DNA from: Jiulongibacter sediminis
Lineage (GTDB): Bacteria > Bacteroidota > Bacteroidia > Cytophagales > Spirosomataceae
DNA: 64,000 bases
Assembly (NCBI RefSeq): GCF_001306455.1
Contig: NZ_LGTQ01000005.1
Location: 1,054,001 to 1,118,000 of the forward strand
Direction of reading: 5' to 3'
Positions 16,762-26,667 of the stretch are shown here, piece by piece. The translations under genes and the position numbers were made by a program. How positions within the stretch are numbered: position 1 is the stretch's first letter; each line of letters begins with the position of its first letter. Below the pieces are notes generated by a model. The model ran no database searches and was not told the DNA's origin. It saw nothing but the letters and a program-made list of their open reading frames with translations.

Positions 16762-18081
16762 ATGATTAAGAAGGTACTTTTCTTATTTCTCATTCCTGTT
16801 CTAACCCAAGCTCAGCGTGTGGGTACCAATGTCGACAGAATAGTCGCAAAGGTTGACAATTACTACATCCTAAGATCGGAGGTTGAAACGATAATGCAAC
16901 GCTCAAAAGAACAGGATCAACCGGTAGACAAATGTCAGGCCTTAGAATCCTTGGCCGTTCAGAAATTGCTTGTTGCCAAAGCGGAAATTGACTCGGTAAT
17001 TGTAGAGCCTGATGTGGTAGAGAATCAGCTAGATGCCAGAATGGGTGAAATGATCAGGATTTATGGTAGTGAGAAAAACATTGTGGAACAGTTCAATAAA
17101 TCCATTGAATCCTTAAAAAGTGAGGTTCGTCAACAGGTTACAGAGCAATTAACTGCTCAGCAAATGCAACAAACTATCACTGAAGGCATGTCTGTTACAC
17201 CAGCAGAGGTTAAAATTTTCATGGATAATATTCCAAAAGATAGCTTACCAACCATTCCTACCGAAGTTAAAGTGGCTCAATTAGTTCGGTTGGCCAAACT
17301 AACTGTGGCTCAAAAGTCTGAACTTAAGCAAAGACTGGAAGATCTGAAACTACGTGTAGAAAAAGGGGAGAGTTTTGAAGAATTGGCCAAGGAATACTCA
17401 GAAGATCAAGGGTCAAGAACCTATGGTGGTGATCTTGGTTGGGCTAAAAGAGGTCAAATGGTACCGGAGTTTGAGGCCGCTGCTATGCGTCTGGAACCTA
17501 ACCAAATGAGTGAAGTGGTGGAAAGCTCTTTTGGTTTTCACTTAATTCAGCTTCTAGAAATCAGAGGACAGGAATACCACGCACGTCATATTCTTTTAAG
17601 ACCTGAGTATAATCGTTTAGATATGACTGCACCAACTCAGTTTCTTGATAGCCTGAGAAACTTTATCGTTACCGACTCAGTATCTTTCAGCGACGCAGTA
17701 CGACTTCATAGCGAAGATGAGAACACTAAATATACTGGTGGCATCCTTCAGGATCCTAGTACGGGCAGTGATAGAATGGCACTGGATCTAAGTATGGAAC
17801 CAAATCTATACTTCACAGTGGATACCATGAAGGTTGGCACAGTTACTGCACCTCTACCCTATCGTAGTGCTGACGGGAAAACCGGAATGCGATTGCTTTA
17901 TCTGAAAGACAAGTATGCCCCTCACCAGATAAACATGAAAGACGATTATGAAAAAATCAAGCAATTTGCTTTGATCAATAAACAAAATACAGAAATTGAT
18001 AAGTGGTTCAAAGAAGCCATTGCTGAGGTATATATTAAAATTGACCCTGAATATCAGGTGTGTAAACTATTTGAATACTAA
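16762..18081 (+). CDS. Periplasmic peptidyl-prolyl isomerase, SurA-like
   Basis: Periplasmic chaperone for outer-membrane proteins. The ATG at 16762 gives 439 residues with a clear signal peptide (KKVLFLFLIPVLTQAQ); the longer frame starting inside the previous gene is rejected. After cleavage comes the SurA N-terminal segment (NVDRIVAKVDNYYILRSEVE), then a PpiC domain with EELAKEYSEDQGS, YGGDLGWAKRGQMVPEF and SSFGFHLIQLLE. A second, weaker rotamase-like region starts at YHARHILLRPEYN. In many Bacteroidota two SurA-like genes lie side by side, as here. The next gene, moxR, starts 17 bases later. Confidence 0.92.
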   Translation: MIKKVLFLFLIPVLTQAQRVGTNVDRIVAKVDNYYILRSEVETIMQRSKEQDQPVDKCQALESLAVQKLLVAKAEIDSVIVEPDVVENQLDARMGEMIRIYGSEKNIVEQFNKSIESLKSEVRQQVTEQLTAQQMQQTITEGMSVTPAEVKIFMDNIPKDSLPTIPTEVKVAQLVRLAKLTVAQKSELKQRLEDLKLRVEKGESFEELAKEYSEDQGSRTYGGDLGWAKRGQMVPEFEAAAMRLEPNQMSEVVESSFGFHLIQLLEIRGQEYHARHILLRPEYNRLDMTAPTQFLDSLRNFIVTDSVSFSDAVRLHSEDENTKYTGGILQDPSTGSDRMALDLSMEPNLYFTVDTMKVGTVTAPLPYRSADGKTGMRLLYLKDKYAPHQINMKDDYEKIKQFALINKQNTEIDKWFKEAIAEVYIKIDPEYQVCKLFEY

Positions 18082-18098
18082 AACTCAATTCCTAATAA

Positions 18099-19070
18099 AT
18101 GGGTAAAACGACATTCAACTCTGACGTAGAAGCAGCTGATGCTTTAAAAGAATCATACGAAAAATTAAGAAAAGAAATAGGGCAGGTTATTGTGGGTCAA
18201 GATGAAACCGTTAGGCTTCTGTTGACGGCTATTTTTTGTCAGGGGCACTGCCTTTTGGTGGGCGTACCTGGTTTGGCCAAAACGCTTTTGATTCAAACCA
18301 TTGCTGATGCCCTTGATCTGGATTTTAACCGTATTCAGTTTACACCAGACTTAATGCCGAGTGACATTGTGGGCTCTGAAACCCTGGATAATGAGCGTAA
18401 TTTTCGCTTTGTTAAAGGCCCCGTTTTTGCCAATATTATCCTTGCTGATGAGATCAACAGAACACCGCCTAAAACGCAATCGGCTCTATTAGAGTCTATG
18501 CAGGAGTACGCCGTGACTGTGGCTGGTGAAAAGCATAATCTTGAGAAACCATTTTTTGTGCTGGCTACACAGAACCCTATTGAGCAGGAAGGAACCTACC
18601 CACTTCCTGAAGCTCAGCTTGATCGTTTTATGTTCATGGTCAATCTTGATTATCCTTCTTTTCAACAAGAGCTGGATATTGTAAAAGCCACAACAACAGA
18701 TATCAAAAAGAAGGTCAATAAAGTACTCGGCGGTGATGAGATTATCAATTTCCAGCATTTGGTAAGAAGAGTACCAGTTGCCGATAATGTTGTGGAGTAT
18801 GCGGTCAATTTGGTACACAAGACCAGACCGAATTCAGAGAGAGCATCCGCTCAGGCGAACGAATTTCTTGATTGGGGTGCAGGACCCAGAGCCTCACAAA
18901 ACCTTATTCTTGCCGCAAAATGCAATGCCTTAATCAATGGAAAGTATTCTCCAGACATCGAAGATGTTAAAGCCGTGGCAATTGCTGTTTTACGTCACAG
19001 AATTGTAAGAAACTTTAAGGCTGAAGCTGAAGGGATGGGCATTGAGAAAATTATCAATGACATGCTTTAA
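18099..19070 (+). CDS. MoxR family AAA+ ATPase
   Basis: AAA+ ATPase of the MoxR class, usually acting as a chaperone for von Willebrand-type (Bat) proteins or other complexes. The 323-residue product has the N-terminal EIGQVIVGQDETVRLLL segment, Walker A GVPGLAKT (residues 55-62), Walker B IILADEINRTPPKTQSALLE, sensor 1 FFVLATQNPIEQEGTYPLPEAQ and the C-terminal lid. Commonly DUF58 and batA/batB genes follow; none does here, and the gene converges on polX with a 4-base overlap. It is probably co-transcribed with the two isomerase genes. Confidence 0.92.
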   Translation: MGKTTFNSDVEAADALKESYEKLRKEIGQVIVGQDETVRLLLTAIFCQGHCLLVGVPGLAKTLLIQTIADALDLDFNRIQFTPDLMPSDIVGSETLDNERNFRFVKGPVFANIILADEINRTPPKTQSALLESMQEYAVTVAGEKHNLEKPFFVLATQNPIEQEGTYPLPEAQLDRFMFMVNLDYPSFQQELDIVKATTTDIKKKVNKVLGGDEIINFQHLVRRVPVADNVVEYAVNLVHKTRPNSERASAQANEFLDWGAGPRASQNLILAAKCNALINGKYSPDIEDVKAVAIAVLRHRIVRNFKAEAEGMGIEKIINDML

Positions 19071-20743
19071 GGCTTAACCTTTTTCAAATAAGCTTCGATT
19101 TCACTTAAAGGCATGGCGTTAAACGTCATGCTTTTTGTTAATCCGGCTTTTCTTGCCACTGCCACCCCGTAATGCATATCCAGGAACCCTTCAATTTTAT
19201 GAGCATCAGGATTTATCGATAGCATCACCCCTTTTTCCAGACAATAGGGAATCCATCTCCAATCTATATCCAGTCTGTATGGGCTCGCATTGATCTCCAT
19301 TACTACCTGATTAGCGGCACACGCATCAATCACTTTTTTGTAATCAATAGGATAACCTGCTCTGGAGAGCAAAAGTCGACCCGTTGGATGACCCAAAATT
19401 GTGGTATAAGGATTCTCAATAGCTTTCAAAAGCCGTGAAGTAGCCTTTTCGAGGTCCATATCAAGATTAGCATGAACAGAGGCTACAACGTAATCAAAAG
19501 TAGCCAGAATATCATTTTCGTAATCCAAACTCCCGTCTGAAAGAATATCCGATTCAATACCCTTTAGGATTTTAAAGGGCTTCATTTGACTATTCAAAAC
19601 GTCAATTTCTTCCTGTTGCTGAATCACCCTTCCTGCTGTTAAACCACTGGCATAAGCTGCTGTCTGTGAATGGTCGGCAATCCCGAAATATTCTAACCCG
19701 AGATCACGACAGGCTTCGGCCATTTCCTGCAAAGTGTTTTTGCCATCGGAGTACTTTGAGTGATTATGCAAACTTCCTTTCAAGCCTTCCCATGAAATAA
19801 GCTCATCATTTGTGTGTTCTTTGACCCAGTCAAACTCCTGAAGACCTTCACGCATTTCCGGAACGATGAATTTTGAGCCAAAACCCTCATAATAGGCCTC
19901 AGAACTCTCGAAAATATTAGACTTTATATAGTGATGGAAGCTTTGGCCATCGACCACATAATTGAAGTGTTCCCGGGCCCCGTTTCTCAGTAACTTCTCC
20001 TGCGAAAACTTCTCCTTATCAACAAAAGAGATTTCTACCGGTATCTTATGCCCCTTTACAAAACCTCTCCACGTATACGGCGACGAAAGCTTCATATCTT
20101 CCTCTAAAGGCTCTATGATTTCCATTTTGGCTGTAAAATCAGCACCGACCAAAAAGGAAAGCTTGTCAACAGTTTCCAATTTTCTTGGGATTGCCCCCAC
20201 TACCGCCAATTGGTCAAATTTAGGACGTAGAAGTTCTTCAATAGCAGCAGAAAGTTCCTCAGCCTGATTCATTTTCAGCTTTCCACTTTGCTGTTTAATA
20301 AAAGCCAGAGACTCCAGAATTTTAACCTGGGTTTTCTCTCCAAAACCTTTTGTTTCGGCTATTTTACCAGATTCACATGCAATCTGCAGATCATTGAGGT
20401 TATCAATTCCCTGCTCTTGCCAAAGCAGTTTAATTTTAGAAGCACCCAGTCCTTTCACCTTAAACATATCCAAAACACCCTCCGGGGTTTGGGCGATCAA
20501 ATCTTCTAATTCCGGAGAAGTACCTGAATCAATAATTTGACGGATTGTTGCCAAAAGACTTTTGCCGAGACCTCTTTGTTTCAAAATCTCCTCGTCAGAC
20601 ATTTCCGCCAGCTCTGTTTCCAGTTTATCTATATTGAAAGAAATGGCACCAAAAGCTTTCGCCCGATTGGTATCCATATCATGGAGTGTCAAGAGCTTTC
20701 CGGTCAGTTCTATAATATCTGCAATCTCAGAATTTGTGATCAT
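19067..20743 (-). CDS. PolX-like protein: helix-hairpin-helix, degenerate polymerase domain and intact PHP phosphoesterase
   Basis: Resembles bacterial family X DNA polymerase/3'-5' exonuclease. Layout in 558 residues: N-terminal helical and HhH region (GLGKSLLATI, VKGLGASKI, TKGFGEKTQ), polymerase-like palm at about 160-310, and PHP domain at about 320-558. The PHP metal ligands look complete: H326 and H328 (SLHNHS), D357-H358, E397, H424, H452, D513 and H515. In the palm, the G-D-x-D of active PolX reads D193-K-L-S196, so both catalytic aspartates are missing; the third is Glu237. It is therefore likely a nuclease or phosphoesterase rather than a polymerase. It follows nhaC by one base. Confidence 0.85.
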   Translation of the reverse strand: MITNSEIADIIELTGKLLTLHDMDTNRAKAFGAISFNIDKLETELAEMSDEEILKQRGLGKSLLATIRQIIDSGTSPELEDLIAQTPEGVLDMFKVKGLGASKIKLLWQEQGIDNLNDLQIACESGKIAETKGFGEKTQVKILESLAFIKQQSGKLKMNQAEELSAAIEELLRPKFDQLAVVGAIPRKLETVDKLSFLVGADFTAKMEIIEPLEEDMKLSSPYTWRGFVKGHKIPVEISFVDKEKFSQEKLLRNGAREHFNYVVDGQSFHHYIKSNIFESSEAYYEGFGSKFIVPEMREGLQEFDWVKEHTNDELISWEGLKGSLHNHSKYSDGKNTLQEMAEACRDLGLEYFGIADHSQTAAYASGLTAGRVIQQQEEIDVLNSQMKPFKILKGIESDILSDGSLDYENDILATFDYVVASVHANLDMDLEKATSRLLKAIENPYTTILGHPTGRLLLSRAGYPIDYKKVIDACAANQVVMEINASPYRLDIDWRWIPYCLEKGVMLSINPDAHKIEGFLDMHYGVAVARKAGLTKSMTFNAMPLSEIEAYLKKVKP

Positions 20744-20744
20744 T

Positions 20745-22193
20745 CTATTTCTCAGTTAGGGTTTTGATTTTGATGCTCAATGCAGCAAAAAGAAGAGTCA
20801 TAAAGGGTGAAATATAATTGAAAAATGCGAAAGGAAGGTAGGTCAAAACATCAACTCCCAAAACATTTGACTGATAAGCTCCGCAAGTATTCCATGGTAC
20901 CAAAACCGAGGTTACTGTACCACTGTCTTCAAGAGTACGGCTTAAGTTTTCAGGTGCCAGACCTTTCTTTTTATAGGCTTCTTTAAACATTTTGCCTGGT
21001 ACTACAATAGCCAAATATTGATCAGAAGCCGTAATATTTAAGGTTAAACAACTGGCAACTGTACTTGCAAAAAGGCCGAAAACACCTTTAGCAGCTTTCA
21101 ATAAAGCAGCAGAAATTTTATGTAAAGCTCCTATTGCTTCCATGAAACCACCAAAAACCATCGCACATACAATTAGCCAAATAGTATTCAGCATTCCTGA
21201 CATCCCTTTCGAAGAAAACAAATCGGCCAGTTCTGTATTCGAAGTTTCTACCATAGCAGGCACAGTAATAGCATTCATCAAGCCTTTATAGGCCGTGGGT
21301 AAATCAAGCTGAGAGCCCTCTCCTACTTTTATCACAATACCTGGTTGAAAAATTAAAGCAAAAACTCCGGCCAGAATTGTTCCCAAAAACAAAGCAATCA
21401 AGGGTTCAGTTTTCCTGACAATTAGAGCAATGACTACCACCGGCACAATAAAAAGCCAGCCGTTTATGTTAAAGGCATCAGTAATGGCCGCCTGCATGAT
21501 AGAAGTATCTACCTCTCCCTTGGCCGACTGACTGAAGCCAATTACAGCAAAGATGATTATTGTAATCACGATGCTCGGGATAGTCGTATACATCATATAG
21601 CGAATGTGTGTAAACAAATCTGTTCCAGCCATTGCGGGAGCAAGATTAGTGGTATCAGACATTGGGGAAAGTTTATCACCGAAGTAAGCTCCTGAGAGTA
21701 CCGCTCCGGCAACCATTCCAAGGTTAAAGCCCAAAGAATTACCAATAGCAATAAGGGCGATCCCAACCGTCGCAGATGTTGTCCAGGAACTACCGGTAGC
21801 CAGTGAAATAATAGAACAAATCACCACCGTGGCAGGCAAAAAGATAGAAGGACTCAAAATATCAAGACCATAGTAAATCATGGCGGGAATAATGCCACTG
21901 ATGAGCCAGGTACCCGAGAGTGCCCCTACAAAAAGAAGTATTAAAATAGCTCCGGAAGTGCTTTCAATATTTCCGGCAACCGTTTTAATCATCTTATCAA
22001 AACTGATCTTCTCTTTGAATCCCATCAAAGCGGCCACCCCACCAGCCAATAAAAGTGCAAACTGATTAGAGCCTGAGAGAGCTCCATCTCCAAAAACATA
22101 AACATTAAAAGCCAGAAGGCTGATAAGAACGATAACCGGAATCAGTGATTCAAATAAACTGATGGAAGTTTCAGGGGCGTTAGAGTCTGTCAT
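20745..22193 (-). CDS. nhaC: Na+/H+ antiporter, NhaC family
   Basis: Inner-membrane sodium/proton exchanger for pH and Na+ homeostasis. The 482-residue product has about twelve hydrophobic segments and family features such as ATGSSWTTSATVGIALIAIG, GAVLSGAYFGDKLSPMSDTTNLAPA and the C-terminal LSRTLEDSGTVTSVLVPWNTCGAYQ. A promoter -7 box (TATCTTTG) lies 25-32 bases upstream. It is followed after one base by the PolX-like gene, an operon of unrelated functions. The cation specificity is from family knowledge only. Confidence 0.93.
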   Translation of the reverse strand: MTDSNAPETSISLFESLIPVIVLISLLAFNVYVFGDGALSGSNQFALLLAGGVAALMGFKEKISFDKMIKTVAGNIESTSGAILILLFVGALSGTWLISGIIPAMIYYGLDILSPSIFLPATVVICSIISLATGSSWTTSATVGIALIAIGNSLGFNLGMVAGAVLSGAYFGDKLSPMSDTTNLAPAMAGTDLFTHIRYMMYTTIPSIVITIIIFAVIGFSQSAKGEVDTSIMQAAITDAFNINGWLFIVPVVVIALIVRKTEPLIALFLGTILAGVFALIFQPGIVIKVGEGSQLDLPTAYKGLMNAITVPAMVETSNTELADLFSSKGMSGMLNTIWLIVCAMVFGGFMEAIGALHKISAALLKAAKGVFGLFASTVASCLTLNITASDQYLAIVVPGKMFKEAYKKKGLAPENLSRTLEDSGTVTSVLVPWNTCGAYQSNVLGVDVLTYLPFAFFNYISPFMTLLFAALSIKIKTLTEK

Positions 22194-22217
22194 TTAGCTG
22201 ATATCAAAGTGTAAAGC

Positions 22218-22225
22218 CAAAGATA
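22218..22225 (-). promoter_or_regulatory. Promoter -7 box for nhaC
   Basis: TATCTTTG on the minus strand matches TAnnTTTG exactly and predicts a start about 18 bases before the nhaC ATG. No clear TTG at the -33 position. The divergent MATE gene has no equally good box in the 218-base gap. Confidence 0.5.
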
Positions 22226-22411
22226 ACATGATGACTCAGTTTGACCCTAATTTTCATTTTTTGATTTTCGAATGAGGTCTGTTTGAGATTTTTTATCGTA
22301 CTTCGCTAAAATTTTTACTGAACCATGGTAATAATGATTGTTTGTAAGCACCGAATCTAGGTGCAACTCCCCTTTCGAGTTTTTTCTTTCACGACAGAAC
22401 AATCATTTCTC

Positions 22412-23788
22412 ATGTCTAAATTTTTTCAATTGATAAAAGACGCCCTTAAAGGCGACGAAAATACTGATTTTACAACTCTCAGTATAAACAGAGCCATTGT
22501 TTTACTCTCAGTACCCATGGTTATTGAGATGTTTTTTGAAGCTCTTTTTGCATTAGCTGACGCTTTCTTTGTAGCCCGATATGTCGGTACTCTTGGTGTG
22601 GCGGCTGTGGGTTTAACAGAATCTGTTTTAACCTTAATTTACTCGGTAGCGTGGGGTTTAAGTGGAGCCGCCACGGCCATAGTCGCCCGACGAATCGGTG
22701 AAAAAGATAACCGCGGCGGGGGTGTGGCTTTGGCACAGGTCATTCTCATCTCACTTTTACTCGGAGCAGTCATTGCCTTTTTCGGGACATTTTATGCCGA
22801 AAAGGTTCTTGAACTGATGGGAGGTTCTCCGGAACTCATTGCTCAGGGTAAATGGTATACAAGGATTCAATTTTTAAGCTCGCCGGTTATCATCCTGATT
22901 TTCACTTTGAGTGGAGCTCTCAGAGGATCGGGTAGTGCCTCCCTGGCTATGAAATCGGTAATTATTGCCAACATTCTCAACATCGGTCTTGATTTCCTTT
23001 TTGTTCCCATCATGGGCATGGGAATTAAAGGAGCAGCATTAGCAACGCTAATCGGAAGATCTGTCGGGGTAATTTATCAGCTCTGGATGCTTATTAAATT
23101 TAGTAAGCTACAGCTTCGCTGGCCTGATTTTACACCTGTTAAAAAGATTATTGTCAATATCATAAAGATTGGCTCAGGTGGAGCAGGTCAATTTCTCATC
23201 CAGTCAGCCAGCTGGGTGTTTTTAGTCAGAATTCTTTCAGAGTACGGTAGTGAGGTCATTGCGGGTTACACGGTTGCATTAAGAATTATCGTATTCACTA
23301 TTTTACCATCATGGGGACTTGCAAACTCTGCCGCAACACTTGTCGGTCAGAATCTTGGTGCGGGAAAACCAGAAAGGGCTATCAAGTCTGCCTGGACCGT
23401 TTCTTTTTTCAACATGGTCTTTCTAGCCATTATTGCAGTAGTTTTCTTTCTCTTTGCCGAGGATTTTATCAGCTGGTTTGACCCAACACCACAGGTAGTG
23501 GCAACCGGTGTACTTTGTCTTAAAATTCTGGCAGCAGGCTATGTTGTTTTTGGAATCGGGATGGTAATTACTCAGGCTATAAATGGTGCCGGAGACACTC
23601 TTCCTCCCACACTGTTTAACATCATCTGCTTCTGGATTATTGAGATACCCTTAGCCTACTATCTGGCGGTCATGATTGACTGGAAAGAAACTGGTGTTTT
23701 CTTATCCATCATTATTGCTGAAACCATTCTTGCTATTATGGCGGTGGTATACTTCAGAACTAATCGCTGGCAACGAAAACAGGTATAA
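22412..23788 (+). CDS. MATE family efflux transporter
   Basis: Multidrug and toxin extrusion-type cation-coupled exporter of the inner membrane. The ATG at 22412 gives 458 residues starting MSKFFQLIKDALKG; an upstream GTG (22361) adds no hydrophobic or conserved residues. Twelve hydrophobic segments, the repeated-half layout, and sequence such as RAIVLLSVPMVIEMFFEALF, GLSGAATAIVARRIGE, GALRGSGSASLAM and NSAATLVGQNLGAGKPERA are typical. It ends at a strong bidirectional terminator shared with the facing protease gene. Substrate unknown. Confidence 0.93.
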   Translation: MSKFFQLIKDALKGDENTDFTTLSINRAIVLLSVPMVIEMFFEALFALADAFFVARYVGTLGVAAVGLTESVLTLIYSVAWGLSGAATAIVARRIGEKDNRGGGVALAQVILISLLLGAVIAFFGTFYAEKVLELMGGSPELIAQGKWYTRIQFLSSPVIILIFTLSGALRGSGSASLAMKSVIIANILNIGLDFLFVPIMGMGIKGAALATLIGRSVGVIYQLWMLIKFSKLQLRWPDFTPVKKIIVNIIKIGSGGAGQFLIQSASWVFLVRILSEYGSEVIAGYTVALRIIVFTILPSWGLANSAATLVGQNLGAGKPERAIKSAWTVSFFNMVFLAIIAVVFFLFAEDFISWFDPTPQVVATGVLCLKILAAGYVVFGIGMVITQAINGAGDTLPPTLFNIICFWIIEIPLAYYLAVMIDWKETGVFLSIIIAETILAIMAVVYFRTNRWQRKQV

Positions 23789-23790
23789 AA

Positions 23791-23822
23791 AAAGCCTTCC
23801 CGGATTTTCCCGGGAAGGCTTT
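23791..23822. terminator. Bidirectional intrinsic terminator
   Basis: Perfect 13-bp stem (AAAGCCTTCCCGG and its complement) with a six-base loop, between the convergent MATE and metalloprotease genes. Leftward transcription meets a run of seven U after the stem; rightward, only a short U stretch follows. It serves both genes. Confidence 0.92.
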
Positions 23823-23841
23823 CCAATTAAATCATAACGAG

Positions 23842-26523
23842 TTAATCGGCGATCACAAATCGTTTCGTTTGTCTTCCTTCCTCTGAATTCAGATTGAGCA
23901 AGTAAGTACCTGGTAACAAAGACCTTGTATCTACTCGGTAATTGATTTCGTTATTCTCCACCTGAATACGCTCCGTTGACATTTTAATACCCTGGATGTC
24001 GTAAATCTCAACCTCCGCTTCGTTAACCGAAGCCATTTTGGCTTTAATATCGATAAAATCCGTTGATGGGTTTGGAGAAATCGCCAAATCAAACAGCTCT
24101 TTCTCTGTAGCCAAAGGAGCCGGCTTGGGTACCTGAATAGCAAGATTATCAATGGCCCAGCCCCAGCCTCTAACCCATTGATCGGCATAAAGTCTGAAAC
24201 GCATCAAAACCTCTGCACCTCCAATGTCACCTGTAAAAATCTCATTAAGGTTAATTTCGCGTGTTCTGAAAAGTGCAGGAGAGCCTTCACCATTACTTGT
24301 AGGATTGGAAGCATTGGCCGGAGTTAGGGTAGAATTATAGAGTTCCTCCCAATCTTCGTCCTGACGACTATCATAGCCATCAATTACTTCAAACCAACTT
24401 TGACCAAAATCCTGAGAAAACTCTACAACCACAAAGTCCCAGAAATTACTATCCTCATACTCAGATCCATCTTCCCCGGGTTCAACAAGAACAATCTCAT
24501 CCCAGCTCAGAATAGCAGAGTCAGCTTTAAGGGTAATTGGCTTTCTGAACAAAGCTATAGCGTTGTAATCAAAATCAAGATAGGTCTGACCACTGACAGG
24601 GTCATATAACCCAAGACCATTCTTATAAGGGTTTTCTGTATGTAAGTTACCATCACCAAAACCCGAAGGAGTATCAACACTAAAACCTGTTACAGCAAAA
24701 TCCTCATTAGGTTCATTGAAATCAGTAAAATATTCATCTATCGGATCTAATAAGGATGTGGCCACAAAAGTGTACTCATCCACAACGGTTGGATCATCGG
24801 TATTTACTCCACCAGCTGTAGTAGGTATTACCGTCTCGTTTCCCCCAGCATCTATTGCTGTTACCGTAAACCGAACAATATCATTATCATTTAAAGCTGG
24901 TACTCCCTCATCAATAACCCAAGCGAATTCATCAGATGAACCTTGTGAAAATAGAGTATCTGTTGCCGGATTAAACCTTCTTAAGCCAAAAGAAGGCTGA
25001 GGAGTTCCGTTAATAGAGTATTCAACAAAAACAGTATCAATTCCGCCCTCATAATCATCTTCGACATTGGCTACAAAGCTTATAGGAACCTCAGAACGAA
25101 TGATTGTTGGCGGGTAATACTCAATTACAGGCCCCCATTGATCCGGAGTACCGACAAAGAAAAGATATGGCCTTTCAGGCATTGATGCAGGTGAAACCGC
25201 AGAGTTACCATCGGCATCATTTACACTAAGGAAGTAAGCCACTACTGTATTACTAAACCCGCCTGAAATTGGCAATATGGCTGAAAAATCATCGGTACCC
25301 GGAGATCTGGTGAGCGGAATCTGAGCTGGATTTTGCAAACCCGCTTGCAAATCTTCCAGAGTGGCAGTTTCCAGGTCAAGAATAACGTAATTCAATAAGG
25401 CAGACTCCTCTATAATCGAAGTATCACTAATAATTTTCGCATTAATAGTAACATTTGACGCAGTCTCAAAATCCTTCAAAGGCGTGTGAATAATAGATGA
25501 TGAACGCCAACCCATTTCGTTCATCATATTGATAGTGACCGGACCCGGATCGTAATTAATCTCCCTAATACCCGCTGAAGGAGTCATTAAAGAGTTCGGG
25601 GTTCCTGCCGGATACTGTCCGTCATCAAGGTGAAAAATACTGGAACCTGCATCGAAAATCGTTGGTGCGTACAAACGAACTCTATCACCATTATTAGCAT
25701 CAATTGCCGCAGGGGAGTTGAAAAAGAGATTTTCTGATATTAATTCGTTTCTTAAGGCGTTTGATGGGTTAGCAAATTGATTCGTGTCTGTTACCGACTG
25801 TCCCTGATCATTGATGACGTATGAATCAAACAATACCGGTATTCCGGAACCAAACCCATAACTACCTTGTGTACCTTCAACATCAAGCGAACCCACGAAA
25901 CCTAGTCCATGACAAAGCTCGTGAAGAACCACCGAAGTAAAATCAAACTGCCCTACCGCAGGCGTACCTGTAGTACCGTAATACCAGTTCTGATCTGAAC
26001 TGAAACGAGCGACAATATCAAAATCATCAGGAGAGTTTAGTTCCTTCCCAGCCATCTTTTCAGCCAGGGCAATTGGGTACCAGGTATTCGATTTCTGTGC
26101 TCCCGAGAAATTTCGGTAATATGTGCCAGGCCCTGCAGAACCAAGTACATTTGGACCCAATTCCTGCCAAAGAGCGATCACGTTAATTTTAACTGAAGAA
26201 TTCAGAATTTCCGACCAGATATCAACAGCTCTTTGAAAGGCTTCCTGAGCCACTTCAGGCATATCAGGATCATAAAGCACATCAAATTGAGCAGAGTTAA
26301 TACCTTTAATACCTCTTAACTTTTTGCGGTTTGCTAATGCCTTTTCAATTTCAGGAGCCATTCCGCGATAGGTATTTTCATCAATATGACTCGCAGGGCA
26401 GATAACTTCCGTTCCTTTTTTAAACTCGGGCTTGAGATCAGATCTCAATGCTTTAAGGGGGTGCTGTGCAAAACCAACTGCCGAAAAAGCAAAAGTCAGT
26501 GCAATCAGTAATAATCTTTTCAT
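23842..26523 (-). CDS. Secreted metalloprotease with T9SS C-terminal sorting domain
   Basis: Probably a cell-surface or secreted zinc protease. The 893-residue product has a signal peptide (KRLLLIALTFAFSAVGFAQ), a catalytic region with HELCHGLGF at residues 201-209 (His201, Glu202, His205; metzincin-like), and downstream MNEMGW resembling a Met-turn. The middle holds Ig-like or jelly-roll beta domains (residues about 350-800). The last 80 residues, from LAISPNPSTDFIDIKAK to the Lys-rich end, are a type A T9SS sorting signal. The usual third ligand of the HExxHxxGxxH motif is Gly here, so the metal site may differ. It stands alone, ending at a shared terminator. Confidence 0.85.
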   Translation of the reverse strand: MKRLLLIALTFAFSAVGFAQHPLKALRSDLKPEFKKGTEVICPASHIDENTYRGMAPEIEKALANRKKLRGIKGINSAQFDVLYDPDMPEVAQEAFQRAVDIWSEILNSSVKINVIALWQELGPNVLGSAGPGTYYRNFSGAQKSNTWYPIALAEKMAGKELNSPDDFDIVARFSSDQNWYYGTTGTPAVGQFDFTSVVLHELCHGLGFVGSLDVEGTQGSYGFGSGIPVLFDSYVINDQGQSVTDTNQFANPSNALRNELISENLFFNSPAAIDANNGDRVRLYAPTIFDAGSSIFHLDDGQYPAGTPNSLMTPSAGIREINYDPGPVTINMMNEMGWRSSSIIHTPLKDFETASNVTINAKIISDTSIIEESALLNYVILDLETATLEDLQAGLQNPAQIPLTRSPGTDDFSAILPISGGFSNTVVAYFLSVNDADGNSAVSPASMPERPYLFFVGTPDQWGPVIEYYPPTIIRSEVPISFVANVEDDYEGGIDTVFVEYSINGTPQPSFGLRRFNPATDTLFSQGSSDEFAWVIDEGVPALNDNDIVRFTVTAIDAGGNETVIPTTAGGVNTDDPTVVDEYTFVATSLLDPIDEYFTDFNEPNEDFAVTGFSVDTPSGFGDGNLHTENPYKNGLGLYDPVSGQTYLDFDYNAIALFRKPITLKADSAILSWDEIVLVEPGEDGSEYEDSNFWDFVVVEFSQDFGQSWFEVIDGYDSRQDEDWEELYNSTLTPANASNPTSNGEGSPALFRTREINLNEIFTGDIGGAEVLMRFRLYADQWVRGWGWAIDNLAIQVPKPAPLATEKELFDLAISPNPSTDFIDIKAKMASVNEAEVEIYDIQGIKMSTERIQVENNEINYRVDTRSLLPGTYLLNLNSEEGRQTKRFVIAD

Positions 26524-26667
26524 AATCTTTGAAGTACAGGTTTTAAATCCCTATTTCGGGTTTAAGGTTATTTGGTAAATATAAATGTTAATTGGTGAAT
26601 TCCTTAAAACCATTTCCATTTAATAAGACCTAACAAAATTCATATACGAAAGTTTCCCTGAAAAGGT

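Noticed and set aside
22194-22411. A promoter for the MATE gene
   Set aside because: No TAnnTTTG box with a suitable position on the plus strand; only the nhaC direction has a clear box.
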